A stretch of 64,000 nucleotides of DNA, from the NCBI GenBank assembly GCA_905182985.1, contig CAJJDN010000011.1, forward strand, positions 631,831-695,830, written 5' to 3'. The stretch is from Paramecium sonneborni (lineage: Eukaryota; Ciliophora; Oligohymenophorea; Peniculida; Parameciidae). The position numbers and the translations under genes are program-made. The notes under the pieces were generated by a model. It did no database searches. It was not told the DNA's origin and saw nothing but the letters and a program-made list of their open reading frames with translations. Shown piece after piece: positions 25,542 through 37,987 of this stretch. How positions within the stretch are numbered: the stretch's first letter is position 1; each line of letters opens with the position of its first letter.

Positions 25542-26258
25542 AATATCAAGGATTTTCCAGGAAGGATTTTACCCAAGGTACATGTGTTTTTCGTCAAAGA
25601 AAATTGCAACTTTCAAGTTCTATAAAAATCCATATTTTTCTTCCTTAAGTACCATAAATCTAACATGATGATAATTATCAGGTTTATACTTATCAATTTT
25701 TCTATATATATACTTATTAGCCTGATATTACTAAGCTTACTTTAGATTTTATAAATGCTCCTATTGACATACTTATATTAGTCTCATGTTCGTGTTATAA
25801 TAATGCAGTCATTTTAGGAAATTTTTTTGATTTCTCTAATAAAATTTCCTATTCTTTTCAAGTATTTTTACATGATCAAATAAAGAAATATTACGATTTA
25901 CATTGACAAATATATTCATATCTGTAAAGTAAATATTTTCCTATATTTCATCATTTACTACTTTTTCAATTTTTAAGTCTTCGTTTTCTATTTTTTAGAG
26001 TCCTTCAATAAAGGAATTTGCTAACTTTATATCACAAACTTCTCTGACAAATTCATTAAAATCATCATCCTAAATAGACTAAATTAAACTATTGAATGCA
26101 AAAATAAATTAATCTCCTTATATTTCCATACATTTTAATCTATCTTATATCGTGTCATGATGTTGAAGATACTTTTCTATATTTGTATATCCCATAGGAT
26201 TATAAGGTAGGATAGAGCTTGAAAATTTTTTTTTCAAATTTAAACAAAATTTGATCAT
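25503..26258 (-). CDS. protein of unknown family whose 3' end lies in the repeat, 235 aa
   Basis: ATG 26258 (or ATG 26195 in the same frame) to TGA 25503-25505, introns of 23 nt (gtaaaaata...gaatag) and 25 nt (gtatatata...ataag); 236 codons exactly. The N-terminal half is acidic and helical; the C-terminal part reads NLKVAIFFDEKHMYLGQNP, then ILDIDKRFQKQYPEFF, with the last 13 codons inside the inverted-repeat arm. A decayed relative of just this C-terminal part sits at the inner edge of the right arm (32,750-32,870). No known domain recognised. It could be the 3' part of a longer gene whose 5' part is the decayed sensor gene upstream. Confidence 0.5.
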
Positions 26259-26365
26259 AGAGTTAATTGTTATTTATATTAAATATTTATTTTTTATAGG
26301 AGAAAGGATTTCATTCATCAATTTCATTATCTGTTTTATTTTTGGTTTTATTAATAAATTCTGGA

Positions 26366-27545
26366 TCATATTAATTTAAGGGTATTATACAACATTGTTT
26401 TTTCACTATTGATTTTTTTGAATTTAATTTTTTTTATTGATTCAACTTAATTTAAAAATTTTTATATTAAACCTGCAATCTAATTTACAGCTTCAGTATG
26501 TTTAATTTCATTTGATATTTTCTTTTTAGTGAGATTATTTGACATGTTCCAAGAAATATTCACTCATTTATTTAAAGGTCTACTTATTTTTACAAAAATC
26601 AAATATGTGAATATAAACACTAATGATATTGTTAAAATAGCTGAAGATATATTTATAAATATTATGACTTTCTCTTCTCTTTACATTTTATCATTTATTA
26701 AAGTAAAAGTTGTGATTAATTGTTCATTCAAAAAATGCAAATAGACATAAAAATCTCTATTTTGATGTGTACTATTAATAAAAGAACTAATATTAAATGA
26801 ATGAGTTGGATAATATAAAGCAAAGTTCCACTAAGTTTGTAATAGCCAATAATATAGACTAATAATAGTTAATATCGAAAAATAAAGTTTCAATTGATCT
26901 CAATGAAATCTTTAAGGACTTAATAATATTTTTGCATATAGAAAAATCTTAAAAAGTAATTTATTACTAAAGGCTCATTATAATTTAACTATTATTAGTT
27001 GGGTTGATATAAGGTCTTGATAATTAAATTTATTTATGTTATTTCTTATTAATAAAATGTTTTGAAATCTAATTAGCTGGATTAATCATGCATATTTCAA
27101 TTTATCCAGCAGGATTATAAACTAAAATAGAAAACCTCTAATTGAAACTAAATTTTTCTTCAATTTTTTGCCTTACAGATTCCACAAAAAGATAGGGCAA
27201 GAAATTTTTGTAATTTGTTTAGTATCCTATCAATTTTTAAGTTTATTGATTTAAATTGCAAAGCTGTTTTATATTTTATTGAGCATAAATGCATACTTCC
27301 AAATAATTTTATTGAGTTAAAATCTCACATGTTTTAAAAGAAATAAACTGCATTAATGGATTGAACAATTATGTAAAAATTTCTACAGTGTTTTGCAATT
27401 ACTAAGAAAAATAATTTATATGAGATTAAAATCCAAGACCTATCTAATTTGCAAGTTAAAAAAATTAATTATTTAATGAGTTTTCTCTTTGCCATAAGTC
27501 TTTGAATTTGTTTAGCTGATCATATTTTGTATATTCCCAAACATT
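26366..27545 (-). pseudogene. decayed membrane sensor gene
   Basis: Minus-strand coding-like sequence in at least two frames. A long first part (WEYTKYDQLNKFKDLWQRE onward, from 27,545) reads open for about 190 codons. A frame change near 26,805 is followed by a second part with a strong membrane helix (FINISSAILTISLVFIFTYL) and then a KISRPLNK segment interrupted by TGA, resembling the start of a HAMP-like linker. The layout (soluble region, membrane helix, linker) suggests a receptor-type sensor. No introns of normal size explain the frame change or the TGA. 27,546-27,815 shows no gene. Confidence 0.4.
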
Positions 27546-27815
27546 AGTCAATATTAATTATAGTAATGTGGTGGTGCATAAAAAAAAACACATAAATTAT
27601 TTCTTCTTGGCCATTCATGATAATTGCATATTTTATTTATTTTTATTTTATTTTTCATTTGTATTAAAAATTTATTTTTTTAGTCTATAACATAGAATAT
27701 GAAACTTTAATCTTTATTTACTTATTTTGGAGAAAATTATACTTTCAAAAAGGTTTGGGAGCAAGAAAATAACTAAATAAATATTATTATTAATAAAAAT
27801 TAATTATAAACAATT

Positions 27816-29300
27816 ATGAATCACATAATAGAAGAATCAAATTAATCATCATCAATTTATTTACAATCAGTAAACTCTTTAAAGAATTCAATCAAATATT
27901 AAAATTTTATTAGTAAAACCAAACTAACAGTTAATGAAATTAAAAATTTAATAAAATGGTATGATTTGAAACGAAATCAAAGAATAATTAGATAGGCCAC
28001 CTAACCTGACTAAAGTAATGATTTTTAAAAATAAATCATTTAATAAGGAATAATTATTAATTAAATGTAACAGCAGATTAACAAATAATTTATTGACATG
28101 GAAAACTTAAAAAAAACAATTTTTTAAAGAGGATAAGATAAATAGAATGGAGTTCATTAAAAATCTAAATCATCAACTGATAATTTTTTGGATAAATAAA
28201 TCCTTTTCATGAACAAACAATAAAATACACATTTTCAATAACCTGATAAGGATTTAGAAAACCAGATTAAGGCAATAATTTAATAAGAATTTGAAAAAAT
28301 CTATAAATTATTATCTTAATAACTAAAAAGCGATATAAATGATATAATATATTAAAGCATTTAAGAATAAATTTTTGTTAGCAATAACAATTCCCCAAAA
28401 CCAGAGACTTTAAGAAAGTATTCATAAACAAAACAGCATTCAGAAGAATCTTAATAAAATATTAATGTTATTGTTGAATGTTTAAATGAATAAATTGATG
28501 AATATGCAAATTATAATTATAATTTTGATCTTTTGAAAAGTAAACTCAAATGTTTGAAATTAAAATAAATCAACTTACTCTATGAAGATTTGAACTCTTA
28601 ATACAATTAAAATTAACTTAAAGATTATTTTATCGGTCCTATAGAGCAACTAAAACCATCTTCTAACAAGCTTAAGGAATCTAACCTTTTAGAGTATGTT
28701 AATGGAGAAAGGAAAACTAGAAAGGACAGTAATAATTTTTATGCAGTTTTTGGATATTAATATTTGGATATTATATTAACGCATGCTGATGATTAAAATT
28801 TTGAAACATTTATGGAAAACATTAAAGGAATTCCTTTTGATTTATACAATCATTAATAAGAATTTACTAAAGAAGAATAATAAGAATTGAAAGAGATATT
28901 TTGTTATCGATGTATAGAGTTAAGATAAATTTAAATTTCATTGAGATCAAACGAACTCTGGAATCAAATTAGTAACATAAATAATTGTTTTTATGGATTA
29001 GCCATTATATTCATAAGAAATCTAATTCATTAAATAGTACAATAATCAGAATTAAATAAACACATAAATAAATAGAATTAAGAAAAATTATTTATAAAAT
29101 TTTTGGAATGGAGTACCCCATGTCCTGAAGCGGAATTGATTATGGAAATTTTATCGCATGAATTAGAATTGTATTATATTTAATTTATAAAATAGATGTA
29201 TAATATTATTATATTTAAAAGAAGAAAAATAAGAATTTTTGCAAAAGGTATTTGGAGATTAATAGAATTATTAGCTTACTATATTATAGGACAGCAATGA
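27816..29300 (+). CDS. otubain-like protein lacking the catalytic cysteine, 494 aa
   Basis: Single exon, ATG 27816 to TGA 29298-29300, 495 codons. The first 230 residues are Gln/Asn-rich coiled coil. From residue about 290 the sequence follows peptidase C65 (otubain): ERKTRKDSNNFYAVFGYQYL aligns with the family block normally reading R-x-D-G-N-C-F-Y-R-A-F-G-F. Here the Gly is Ser305 and the nucleophilic Cys is Asn307. A later FTKEEQQELKEIF also fits otubains. Active otubains cleave Lys48/Lys63 ubiquitin chains; this one should not cleave, so a binding or regulatory role is likely if expressed. The assignment rests on motif likeness; the C-terminal His region is not clear. Confidence 0.65.
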
Positions 29301-29510
29301 ATTTTATTCAATTGGCATTAAGGATTAAAACTGACAACCCATAATTTTTATACAATTTTGTGACTAATATTAAATTACTTAATATTAAAAGTATAATTAA
29401 TATATATCAACTGATGATAAAAAAGTATAAAGTTATTTGAATTTTACATGTAACCAATATACTGCCTTCCTGCTGAAATTTTTTTAATTATATTAATAAA
29501 TTTAATAAAA

Positions 29511-30913
29511 ATGACAACAGAATAAAGCTTCGAATATTTTACAACCGATTTATATGTTATGGGCGATAACAAAGAGTCTTAATGTGGTATAGATAACTAG
29601 GATTATATTTCTAAATTAACCAAAATTAATTTGCCAATAGTAATAAGAGAAATTGCATGTGGTTTAGAACACACTTTAATAGTGACAAGTTTTTTTCATA
29701 TCAATCATATTTAGATGAAGGATCGATTTATGCTTTTGGTTCAAATTTGAAAGGATAACTAGGTGTAGAAAATATATCTGTCGCATGTTCTCCAATTCAA
29801 GTTTAGGGAATTAAAAATTTGAACTGCATTAAAATAGCAGCAGGAGAATATCATTCTTGCTTAGTGACTGGTATAAATCATTGTTAATATAGAGATGAAC
29901 ATTAGGCATATTAATGGGGAGATAACATTGTGAAACCTTAATTTATAAAGTAAGCACATAATATTAAATGCGGTTTGAATTTTACAATCTTCTAAGACGA
30001 CTCCCTTTATTTGTATTAAAATAAAGTCTTATAAATGTTGTAAATTCATTCATAAATATCGGATTTTGCTTGTTCTGCATACAACTTGTTCTATATAGAC
30101 ACTAATAATAATTTATACATGCATCCAGAAATTAAACTAATTGAAAATGTATCAAATATATTTAGTGGTTACTATCTATCATTGTTGACTGAAGATAATA
30201 AATTGTATTACTATTAGGATAAAAAATTGATTCAAATTAATGTAGAAAAAAATAAGATAGATAGTTCATTTAGCAAAGAGTTCGCTATTATTTTAGATGA
30301 AGATAATAAAGCTATAATAATAAACTTGAAAACCTTATAATAAAAAGAATAAGAAATTGAATTTAATTCTATAAGTTCTGGTGTCAATCATATTATTATG
30401 ATTGGAAATATTACAAGGGGATATAAAAATGATGAAGAACAAGAAGGGCAAGCTGAACATGGCTATATTTCCGAAAACGGAATGAGTCCAATTGTTACCC
30501 AATAAACTTAATAAGATGTAAATTATCCAAATAACCCTTAGTAGTTACATAATAATGCATAAAATAATACTTTCTCTTTTTCTATTAAAAAAGATATATA
30601 ATTGCTACATAGTATAAAAACAAATCATAAAGAAACCCAAACTGATGATGATTTATACTATTAATTAAAATATGAAAACGAAGAGTTAAAAAAATTATAG
30701 CAATATTAAAAGAAGAATTTAGAAATATAAATCTAATTTCAAAAGACGCTATAAGAATAAATTAATAGATTAAATTAAGAAAATAAAATGTTGAAATAGG
30801 GATAGGATAAAAATCAGTTATTAAATTTGATCAAATAAAAATAGCAAAATCTTAGAAGTTTAATTAATGAATTTTATTAAAATTAAAAAAATTTTCTAGA
30901 TTTAAAAAAATGA
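29511..30913 (+). CDS. RCC1-repeat protein with coiled-coil tail, 450 aa
   Basis: ATG 29511 to TGA 30911-30913, introns of 26 nt (gtttttttca...atttag) and 24 nt (gtataaatc...tagag). The first 280 residues hold RCC1-type blades: LYVMGDNKESQCGI, IYAFGSNLKGQLGV, KIAAGEYHSCLV, with the later blades diverged. This is followed by a Gln/Asn linker and a coiled coil (LKYENEELKKLQQ onward). RCC1 propellers serve Ran exchange or general protein binding; the blade count is too low and diverged to claim Ran-GEF activity. The 29,301-29,510 spacer shows nothing. Confidence 0.75.
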
Positions 30914-31469
30914 AAACCTATGCTTATTATTAGAATTAATTTAATTCATGATTTTTTTTCAAAATCCTTTAAAATCTTACAAGGATACCCAATAATTAAA
31001 ATATGTTCGATATATTTTTAATAATTTATTGTACAACTTTTATCAAAGTCATCAACAGAAAAGGCATTTTTAAGTAATTTATCAATTAATCTTTATTGAA
31101 ATAAATTCATTCATTATATTCCTTTTAAAAATCAGAAAAGTTGATTTTATTTTTGTTAGTAAGGATATATCTAAATTTAAGACATAAATACTTAAATTTT
31201 GTACTTGAGAAGAATTAATAATATCATTAAACTTATCACTTGAAATTTAAGCAATTTTATGCAATATGATTTATTATTAATATTAATTTATATTATATAA
31301 TTCTTTCATCAATACAATTATGTATTAAATATTGATTTGGTATATGAGTTTCCTAATGGGAAAATCTGGAATATGATTTTAATTTTTATCATATCAATGA
31401 TAATTTTTACATGGCTTATTTTGAGATTAATATTATTTTTTTTAAATAACAATAAATTGTTTGTTAATA
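30914..31469. other. spacer with an unassigned minus-strand coding-like stretch
   Basis: A minus-strand frame starting near 31,304 (MKELYNINQYQQQ...) has about 70 codons of plausible composition, then hits TGA codons. A faint likeness to the extra-terminal (NET) helix of bromodomain proteins is too weak to call. I see no complete gene. Confidence 0.3.
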
Positions 31470-32035
<566 letters not shown>

Positions 32036-32182
32036 ATGTCCATTTTACTTTTATTATTTAATTTATATAAGTATGTTTAAAATTATAGTAATTGTTAAAA
32101 ATTATAAATTTTATTTGTAATTCATATTTAAAATTATAATGAAGTTCTTGTTAAACAAATTAAAATCAACTAATAATTATTA

Positions 32183-32872
32183 ATGGAAGAATAAGTTAAT
32201 TCAATAAAATAAATTGCTGATGTGATTTTTAAGATTCATATATAAGACGTACTCTCAAATTAAGCTTTTGAAGCATAATTTAAATCAGAAATTAAAAATT
32301 TGTTTTTTGTTTCTATACGATTAAATGAAATACAAATCCTAAGAAACTTTAAAATCTGCCTTTAAAAATATCAATATTGAGAAATTGGAAAAATTGCAGA
32401 AAAAACATTCACTAAAACTCATTTGTATTTCTCCTTTTATACTAGCATAGAGCTATATATAATGATATATTTGATAAAACTAAGAATTTTCATGGTTTAA
32501 TTAAAAATGAATTAAAGTTTAAAAGAATATTGAGGCACACAAAATTTAAAGATTTGTTTTCAAAATATCAGGAAAAAATATATATGGATTTAGTAACCCA
32601 AAATATAAGATAAGATGAAGTATTACTAAAATAGAATAGTTTTATAAAAACATTGATGTAGTTATATAAAGACATTGTTGAATTAGATTCAATTTAATAC
32701 ATTTAACTATAACAAGCATCAATACATACAAATGTTCGAATTATCAAAATTTGTTTTTATAGAACTTGAAATTTGCAATTTTCTTTGACGAAAAACAAAT
32801 ATTCATTGGGTAAAATCCTTGATATCGATAAACGTTTCTAAAAATAATATCCCGAGTTTTTTTGAATAACAT
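32183..32872 (+). pseudogene. degenerate gene ending in the right repeat arm
   Basis: Begins with ATG 32183 and a helical start (MEEQVNSIKQIADVIF). Coding-like stretches then change frame twice without usable introns. The last 100 bp is related to the C-terminus of the gene at 25,503-26,258 (FAIFFDEKQIFIGQNP), but lacks 14 bp present there, which puts a TGA in frame. It reads straight into the repeat arm, so it is the mirror-image counterpart of the left flank, decayed. Confidence 0.45.
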
Positions 32873-34099
32873 AAAATGTATTATAAAAGAAAATAATTTA
32901 AATACAAAACATGAACAGCATTAACTGTTTCTATACTCTAAAACGCTTATTGATAAGTATTTTTTTATTATCTTAAATGTCCTAATCATTGATTTATTTA
33001 GAAAGATGATTTTTACGTAAAAGGCATTCATTTTAGAATCAGATGATTCCAACAATTAAATAGACTTTGACAAATTAGAGTTTAAATAGACTTAAAAATA
33101 TGTTATATGAGAGATAAAAGAACGTAAACTTAGCTCTAAAATTCATATTGATAAGTTTGAGAAACTCTTTGATAAAATAAAAATTTTCATTATTTTTATT
33201 AATGAGATTTAATAGAATTCAAAAAAAAAATTTGATAAAATATATTTATGAAAAAAAGTTATCATATATTAATTAAAAAATTATCCCCAAAATAATTAAA
33301 TTAAAATGAGTATTTCTAATAAAAGTATTTAAAAGAAATCAATAAGAGGCTCTTATAATAAAATAAGCTAAGAGTTAAAAGCTTAAATATTAATGGAATT
33401 AGATTTATATAATAATATTAATGAATTATCTAAGAAATACGGTATTGCTAGATAAACGATAACTTCATTCAAAAAAGCTAAAGAACACATATATGATTAA
33501 TTCAAAAATGCAATAACACATCTTATTCATGAATTAATCAATATTCGTTTTCATAGCTATGAGAATTTATCAAAGCAGGCCGTATTAAAAGATATTAAAT
33601 TTTTCATCAAAAATTAACAATATTTTGAATTTTCTGAAAAAAATCCGTTAAAAAAATTGATTCCAGAAACGAAGATATTCTCTTAGAAAAAGAGAATAAT
33701 TTAATTTGTTCTTGATGATGCTTTTTCTTATTACGATAAGAAAATGTATTAAAAAAGTGCTGGTATTGTTGAATTAGAAATTACATAAGAAGCTTCTGAA
33801 TAATCTTCAACTATTGATCAACCTAAGATATAGGAAGATATTTATATTGATGAATAATCTTCAAAACTCGAAAATTTATTGCCAACTTGGCTTTTAAATT
33901 ATGATGATGATTCCTTCATTTTTCAGAGGAATGATACATTCTTAGATTCAAATTTTGTCTTGATGTGATTTATTTATATTTTATATTCCAGTGACTATTT
34001 ATAAATTTTATTACTTTTTTTTTCTCACAATCGAAAAATATAAATATCAAAATTCTGATGTAGTTTTCAATAGATTGAAATCAAAAGCATCTATAAGTT
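32827..34099. repeat. inverted-repeat arm, right, placement 1
   Basis: Reverse complement of the left arm over 1,273 bp, no difference seen. Joined to unique inner flank at 32,826 and cut by N at 34,100. Confidence 0.85.
33306..33968 (+). CDS. helix-turn-helix protein in right repeat arm (placement 1)
   Basis: Same 220-aa protein as at 21,795-22,457, in the opposite orientation; ATG 33306, TGA 33966-33968. See that entry for motifs. Confidence 0.6.
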
Positions 34100-34496
34100 N
34101 NNNNNNNNNNNNNNNNNNNNNNNNNNNNNNNNNNNNNNNNNNNNNNNNNNNNNNNNNNNNNNNNNNNNNNNNNNNNNNNNNNNNNNNNNNNNNNNNNNNN
34201 NNNNNNNNNNNNNNNNNNNNNNNNNNNNNNNNNNNNNNNNNNNNNNNNNNNNNNNNNNNNNNNNNNNNNNNNNNNNNNNNNNNNNNNNNNNNNNNNNNNN
34301 NNNNNNNNNNNNNNNNNNNNNNNNNNNNNNNNNNNNNNNNNNNNNNNNNNNNNNNNNNNNNNNNNNNNNNNNNNNNNNNNNNNNNNNNNNNNNNNNNNNN
34401 NNNNNNNNNNNNNNNNNNNNNNNNNNNNNNNNNNNNNNNNNNNNNNNNNNNNNNNNNNNNNNNNNNNNNNNNNNNNNNNNNNNNNNNNNNNNNNNN
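34100..34496. other. assembly gap, 397 N
   Basis: Run of N between two placements of the right arm. Confidence 0.99.
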
Positions 34497-35769
34497 GATA
34501 AACGTTTCTAAAAATAATATCCCGAGTTTTTTTGAATAACATAAAATGTATTATAAAAGAAAATAATTTAAATACAAAACATGAACAGCATTAACTGTTT
34601 CTATACTCTAAAACGCTTATTGATAAGTATTTTTTTATTATCTTAAATGTCCTAATCATTGATTTATTTAGAAAGATGATTTTTACGTAAAAGGCATTCA
34701 TTTTAGAATCAGATGATTCCAACAATTAAATAGACTTTGACAAATTAGAGTTTAAATAGACTTAAAAATATGTTATATGAGAGATAAAAGAACGTAAACT
34801 TAGCTCTAAAATTCATATTGATAAGTTTGAGAAACTCTTTGATAAAATAAAAATTTTCATTATTTTTATTAATGAGATTTAATAGAATTCAAAAAAAAAA
34901 TTTGATAAAATATATTTATGAAAAAAAGTTATCATATATTAATTAAAAAATTATCCCCAAAATAATTAAATTAAAATGAGTATTTCTAATAAAAGTATTT
35001 AAAAGAAATCAATAAGAGGCTCTTATAATAAAATAAGCTAAGAGTTAAAAGCTTAAATATTAATGGAATTAGATTTATATAATAATATTAATGAATTATC
35101 TAAGAAATACGGTATTGCTAGATAAACGATAACTTCATTCAAAAAAGCTAAAGAACACATATATGATTAATTCAAAAATGCAATAACACATCTTATTCAT
35201 GAATTAATCAATATTCGTTTTCATAGCTATGAGAATTTATCAAAGCAGGCCGTATTAAAAGATATTAAATTTTTCATCAAAAATTAACAATATTTTGAAT
35301 TTTCTGAAAAAAATCCGTTAAAAAAATTGATTCCAGAAACGAAGATATTCTCTTAGAAAAAGAGAATAATTTAATTTGTTCTTGATGATGCTTTTTCTTA
35401 TTACGATAAGAAAATGTATTAAAAAAGTGCTGGTATTGTTGAATTAGAAATTACATAAGAAGCTTCTGAATAATCTTCAACTATTGATCAACCTAAGATA
35501 TAGGAAGATATTTATATTGATGAATAATCTTCAAAACTCGAAAATTTATTGCCAACTTGGCTTTTAAATTATGATGATGATTCCTTCATTTTTCAGAGGA
35601 ATGATACATTCTTAGATTCAAATTTTGTCTTGATGTGATTTATTTATATTTTATATTCCAGTGACTATTTATAAATTTTATTACTTTTTTTTTCTCACAA
35701 TCGAAAAATATAAATATCAAAATTCTGATGTAGTTTTCAATAGATTGAAATCAAAAGCATCTATAAGTT
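34497..35769. repeat. inverted-repeat arm, right, placement 2, joined to outer flank
   Basis: Identical to 32,827-34,099 at offset 1,670, then continues into unique sequence at 35,770. It probably describes the same physical arm as 32,827-34,099. Confidence 0.85.
34976..35638 (+). CDS. helix-turn-helix protein in right repeat arm (placement 2)
   Basis: Identical 220-aa frame, ATG 34976, TGA 35636-35638. Downstream unique gene starts at 35,785. Confidence 0.6.
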
Positions 35770-35784
35770 ACTTTCAAAGTGACA

Positions 35785-36613
35785 ATGGATAATTCAATTG
35801 ATTTCTCAATATTATACAATTATTCTTAATTAGGTATATTTTATATTTGATTGTGTATTATTGCATAAGATGATCACAAATCATAAATTAGCTGTTATAA
35901 AAATCCAATCACATTAATAATAAATTAACTTATGAATTTGCAATTAAACCAAATTATTTGGAGGAAATTTTACGAGGAGATTGAGTTAGATAAACCAGAA
36001 TAAAATTATATTCAATCTCTTATACCAATAGATTAAAAAGGAATCACGATAGATTTATACGTATATTCAAATGTTTCAAGAAAAATGTATTATATTCATC
36101 TATTTGAATCACAGCAAGATGTATATAAGTATTAATTTAAATTATTTCTTATATTTTAGGAAGAAATTAAAGAATCCTTATAATTAAAACACTAACTATG
36201 CAGATATGATGAAAAGTACTAAAATAATTTAGCCATTTTCAGAACAAAAGGATTGAAATTGAAAAGTATGAGAAAAATTATTGAAAGTTTTGTAAATAGT
36301 AAGCCCATTTTAACTGGGATATTTGATACCAAATAGTAAGTAAATAAAGATGCTATTAAAGATATTAAGAAAAAATACAATCACTACCTTTAATATTAAA
36401 TTGCATTGGGAACCAGAAGCGACTAAACCAATTTTAGTGGATGACAGAATTGCATATATAAAAGAAGAATAGAAATTCACATAAAAAAAGAATGAAGTTT
36501 AAAAATTGTCTTGGTCTTCATATTAATAACATTAGATAGAAACAAAAAAGACTAAAGTTATAATAATAGAAGAAGATGAATAAAAAAAAATTGAGTTTAT
36601 AAAAATTGATTGA
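35785..36613 (+). CDS. unknown protein, exon structure provisional, about 252 aa
   Basis: ATG 35785 lies 15 bp outside the repeat arm; TGA 36611-36613. Two rather long introns (36 nt beginning gtatatttta, and 34 nt beginning gtaagtaaat) are needed for one frame of 253 codons. Protein-like parts are GITIDLYVYSNVSRKMYYIHLF, RKIIESFVNSKPILTGIFD, and a C-terminal LHWEPEATKPILVDDRIAY followed by a Lys/Glu-rich tail. An alternative reading uses a 31-nt intron at about 36,129. I do not recognise the family. The 3' end faces the gene at 36,638 across 24 bp. Confidence 0.45.
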
Positions 36614-36637
36614 ACATTTCTGTATGTATATATAAAA

Positions 36638-36958
36638 TCAATCTGAATCTGGCTATCCTTGAATATTGCCTTGAATTTAATAATAATTATCTCCAACATT
36701 TTGCATTTTCTTTTTTGCTTTTATTCTTCTTTGATGCCAAAGTGTTAAAATAATGCTTAATACCACATGTAACTTCAATAAAATTTTATTATTACGATAA
36801 AGGCCACAATTATTGCTTCTTTTAGTTTTTAAGGATTTGATTTGGGGTATTTGTAAAAGTCTGGCTAAAATTCAATTATCAAGTAAAGGGATATCTAATA
36901 AGTATTATTAATTTAGAATTACAAAAAAAGGAATGGCAAATACACAAATAACATTCAT
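36638..36958 (-). CDS. small two-helix membrane protein, 89 aa
   Basis: ATG 36958, TGA 36638-36640; introns of 28 nt (gtaattcta...attag) and 23 nt (gtaataataa...gaag) give exactly 90 codons. Two membrane helices are visible: ICVFAIPFFISLYLIIEF near the start and AIIVAFILHVVLSIILTLW in the middle. The tail is Lys-rich, then Gln/Asn. Too short to name; size and topology would fit an accessory subunit of a membrane complex, but I see no family motif. Confidence 0.6.
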
Positions 36959-37987
36959 AAATTTTACACAGTCCATTATTTATTCTCAAATTAATTAATT
37001 TATATTGATTTGTAAATTAATTGTTAATTCTATATGCAATACTTTTATAATAATTGAAGAAGTTAAAATTCTTTTAGTCTAAATGAATCTATATATTTCA
37101 ATAAAGAAGATTAAAACTTAAAATAAGAAATAATATCAAAAATGATCTTATCAATTTGCTATTTCATTCAAAAAAATTTAGTTTTTTGATCTTAAGATAA
37201 ATCATTTATAGTCATTAATGAATAATTGTAATTTAAAATCTTTCACTTAAATATATTTTGTATTTAAGTTAATTGTGAAGCTGAATTATAGAAATTAGAT
37301 TGTTAAATTTATAAAAATATACAAACAAATTAGGCTATAAATAGTTATTTTTCAATCATTTTGGAATTGAAATTATGGGGTTTATGTATTTTTATGCAGA
37401 ATTCTTTTTTCATTTAAGAAAAATTGAAAATATCCTAAAAATTGATTCAATTTAAAAGGGAATTACTAAAAAAATTGAAATTATAAATTTAAGGTTGTTT
37501 AAATAATTTATTTTAAGTAAAAACTACAAATAGGTAGTTTACTGAAATATCTAAGAATATTAATTTTAAGTTTATGTTTAATAGCTTCTAAAGATTTTTA
37601 ATTAATTAGACATTAATTTTGGATTAATTAAATTGATTTGATTATTAATTATTTCTAATCAATTCCTAAGTTAATAGAAAATTATAATGATTTTGATTTC
37701 TTTTAGCTTCATTTTTATAAATACTGATTGTTTTTGGTTTATATTTTATTTTTTAAGTAATTTAAAAATAATATGTTCATCAGATAAAACTAATCAAACA
37801 AAATAATAATTAATCTGGTATTAAAATTAGATTCATTGATTAGTTGATTTCAATTGCTTTGTTGGCTATCTATCCTCTTACCTGAATTTTTAAATTTAAA
37901 TTAAAAGTATTATTTATTTAATAAATATGACAGTAACTGTTTATTCAATATGATGTTTAAATTACGATATTATTTTATAATTTCAAT
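36959..37987. other. long AT-rich spacer, no gene seen
   Basis: About 1 kb without a sustained frame of coding composition on either strand. Longer than usual spacing for this genome; decayed sequence or unseen RNA genes are possible. Confidence 0.45.

Noticed and set aside
30930..31304. NET-domain fragment of a bromodomain protein
   Set aside because: Only a weak helical likeness; several TGA codons and no bromodomain nearby.
36638..36958. V-ATPase subunit e or a similar named small membrane subunit
   Set aside because: Size and two helices fit, but no diagnostic residues are present.
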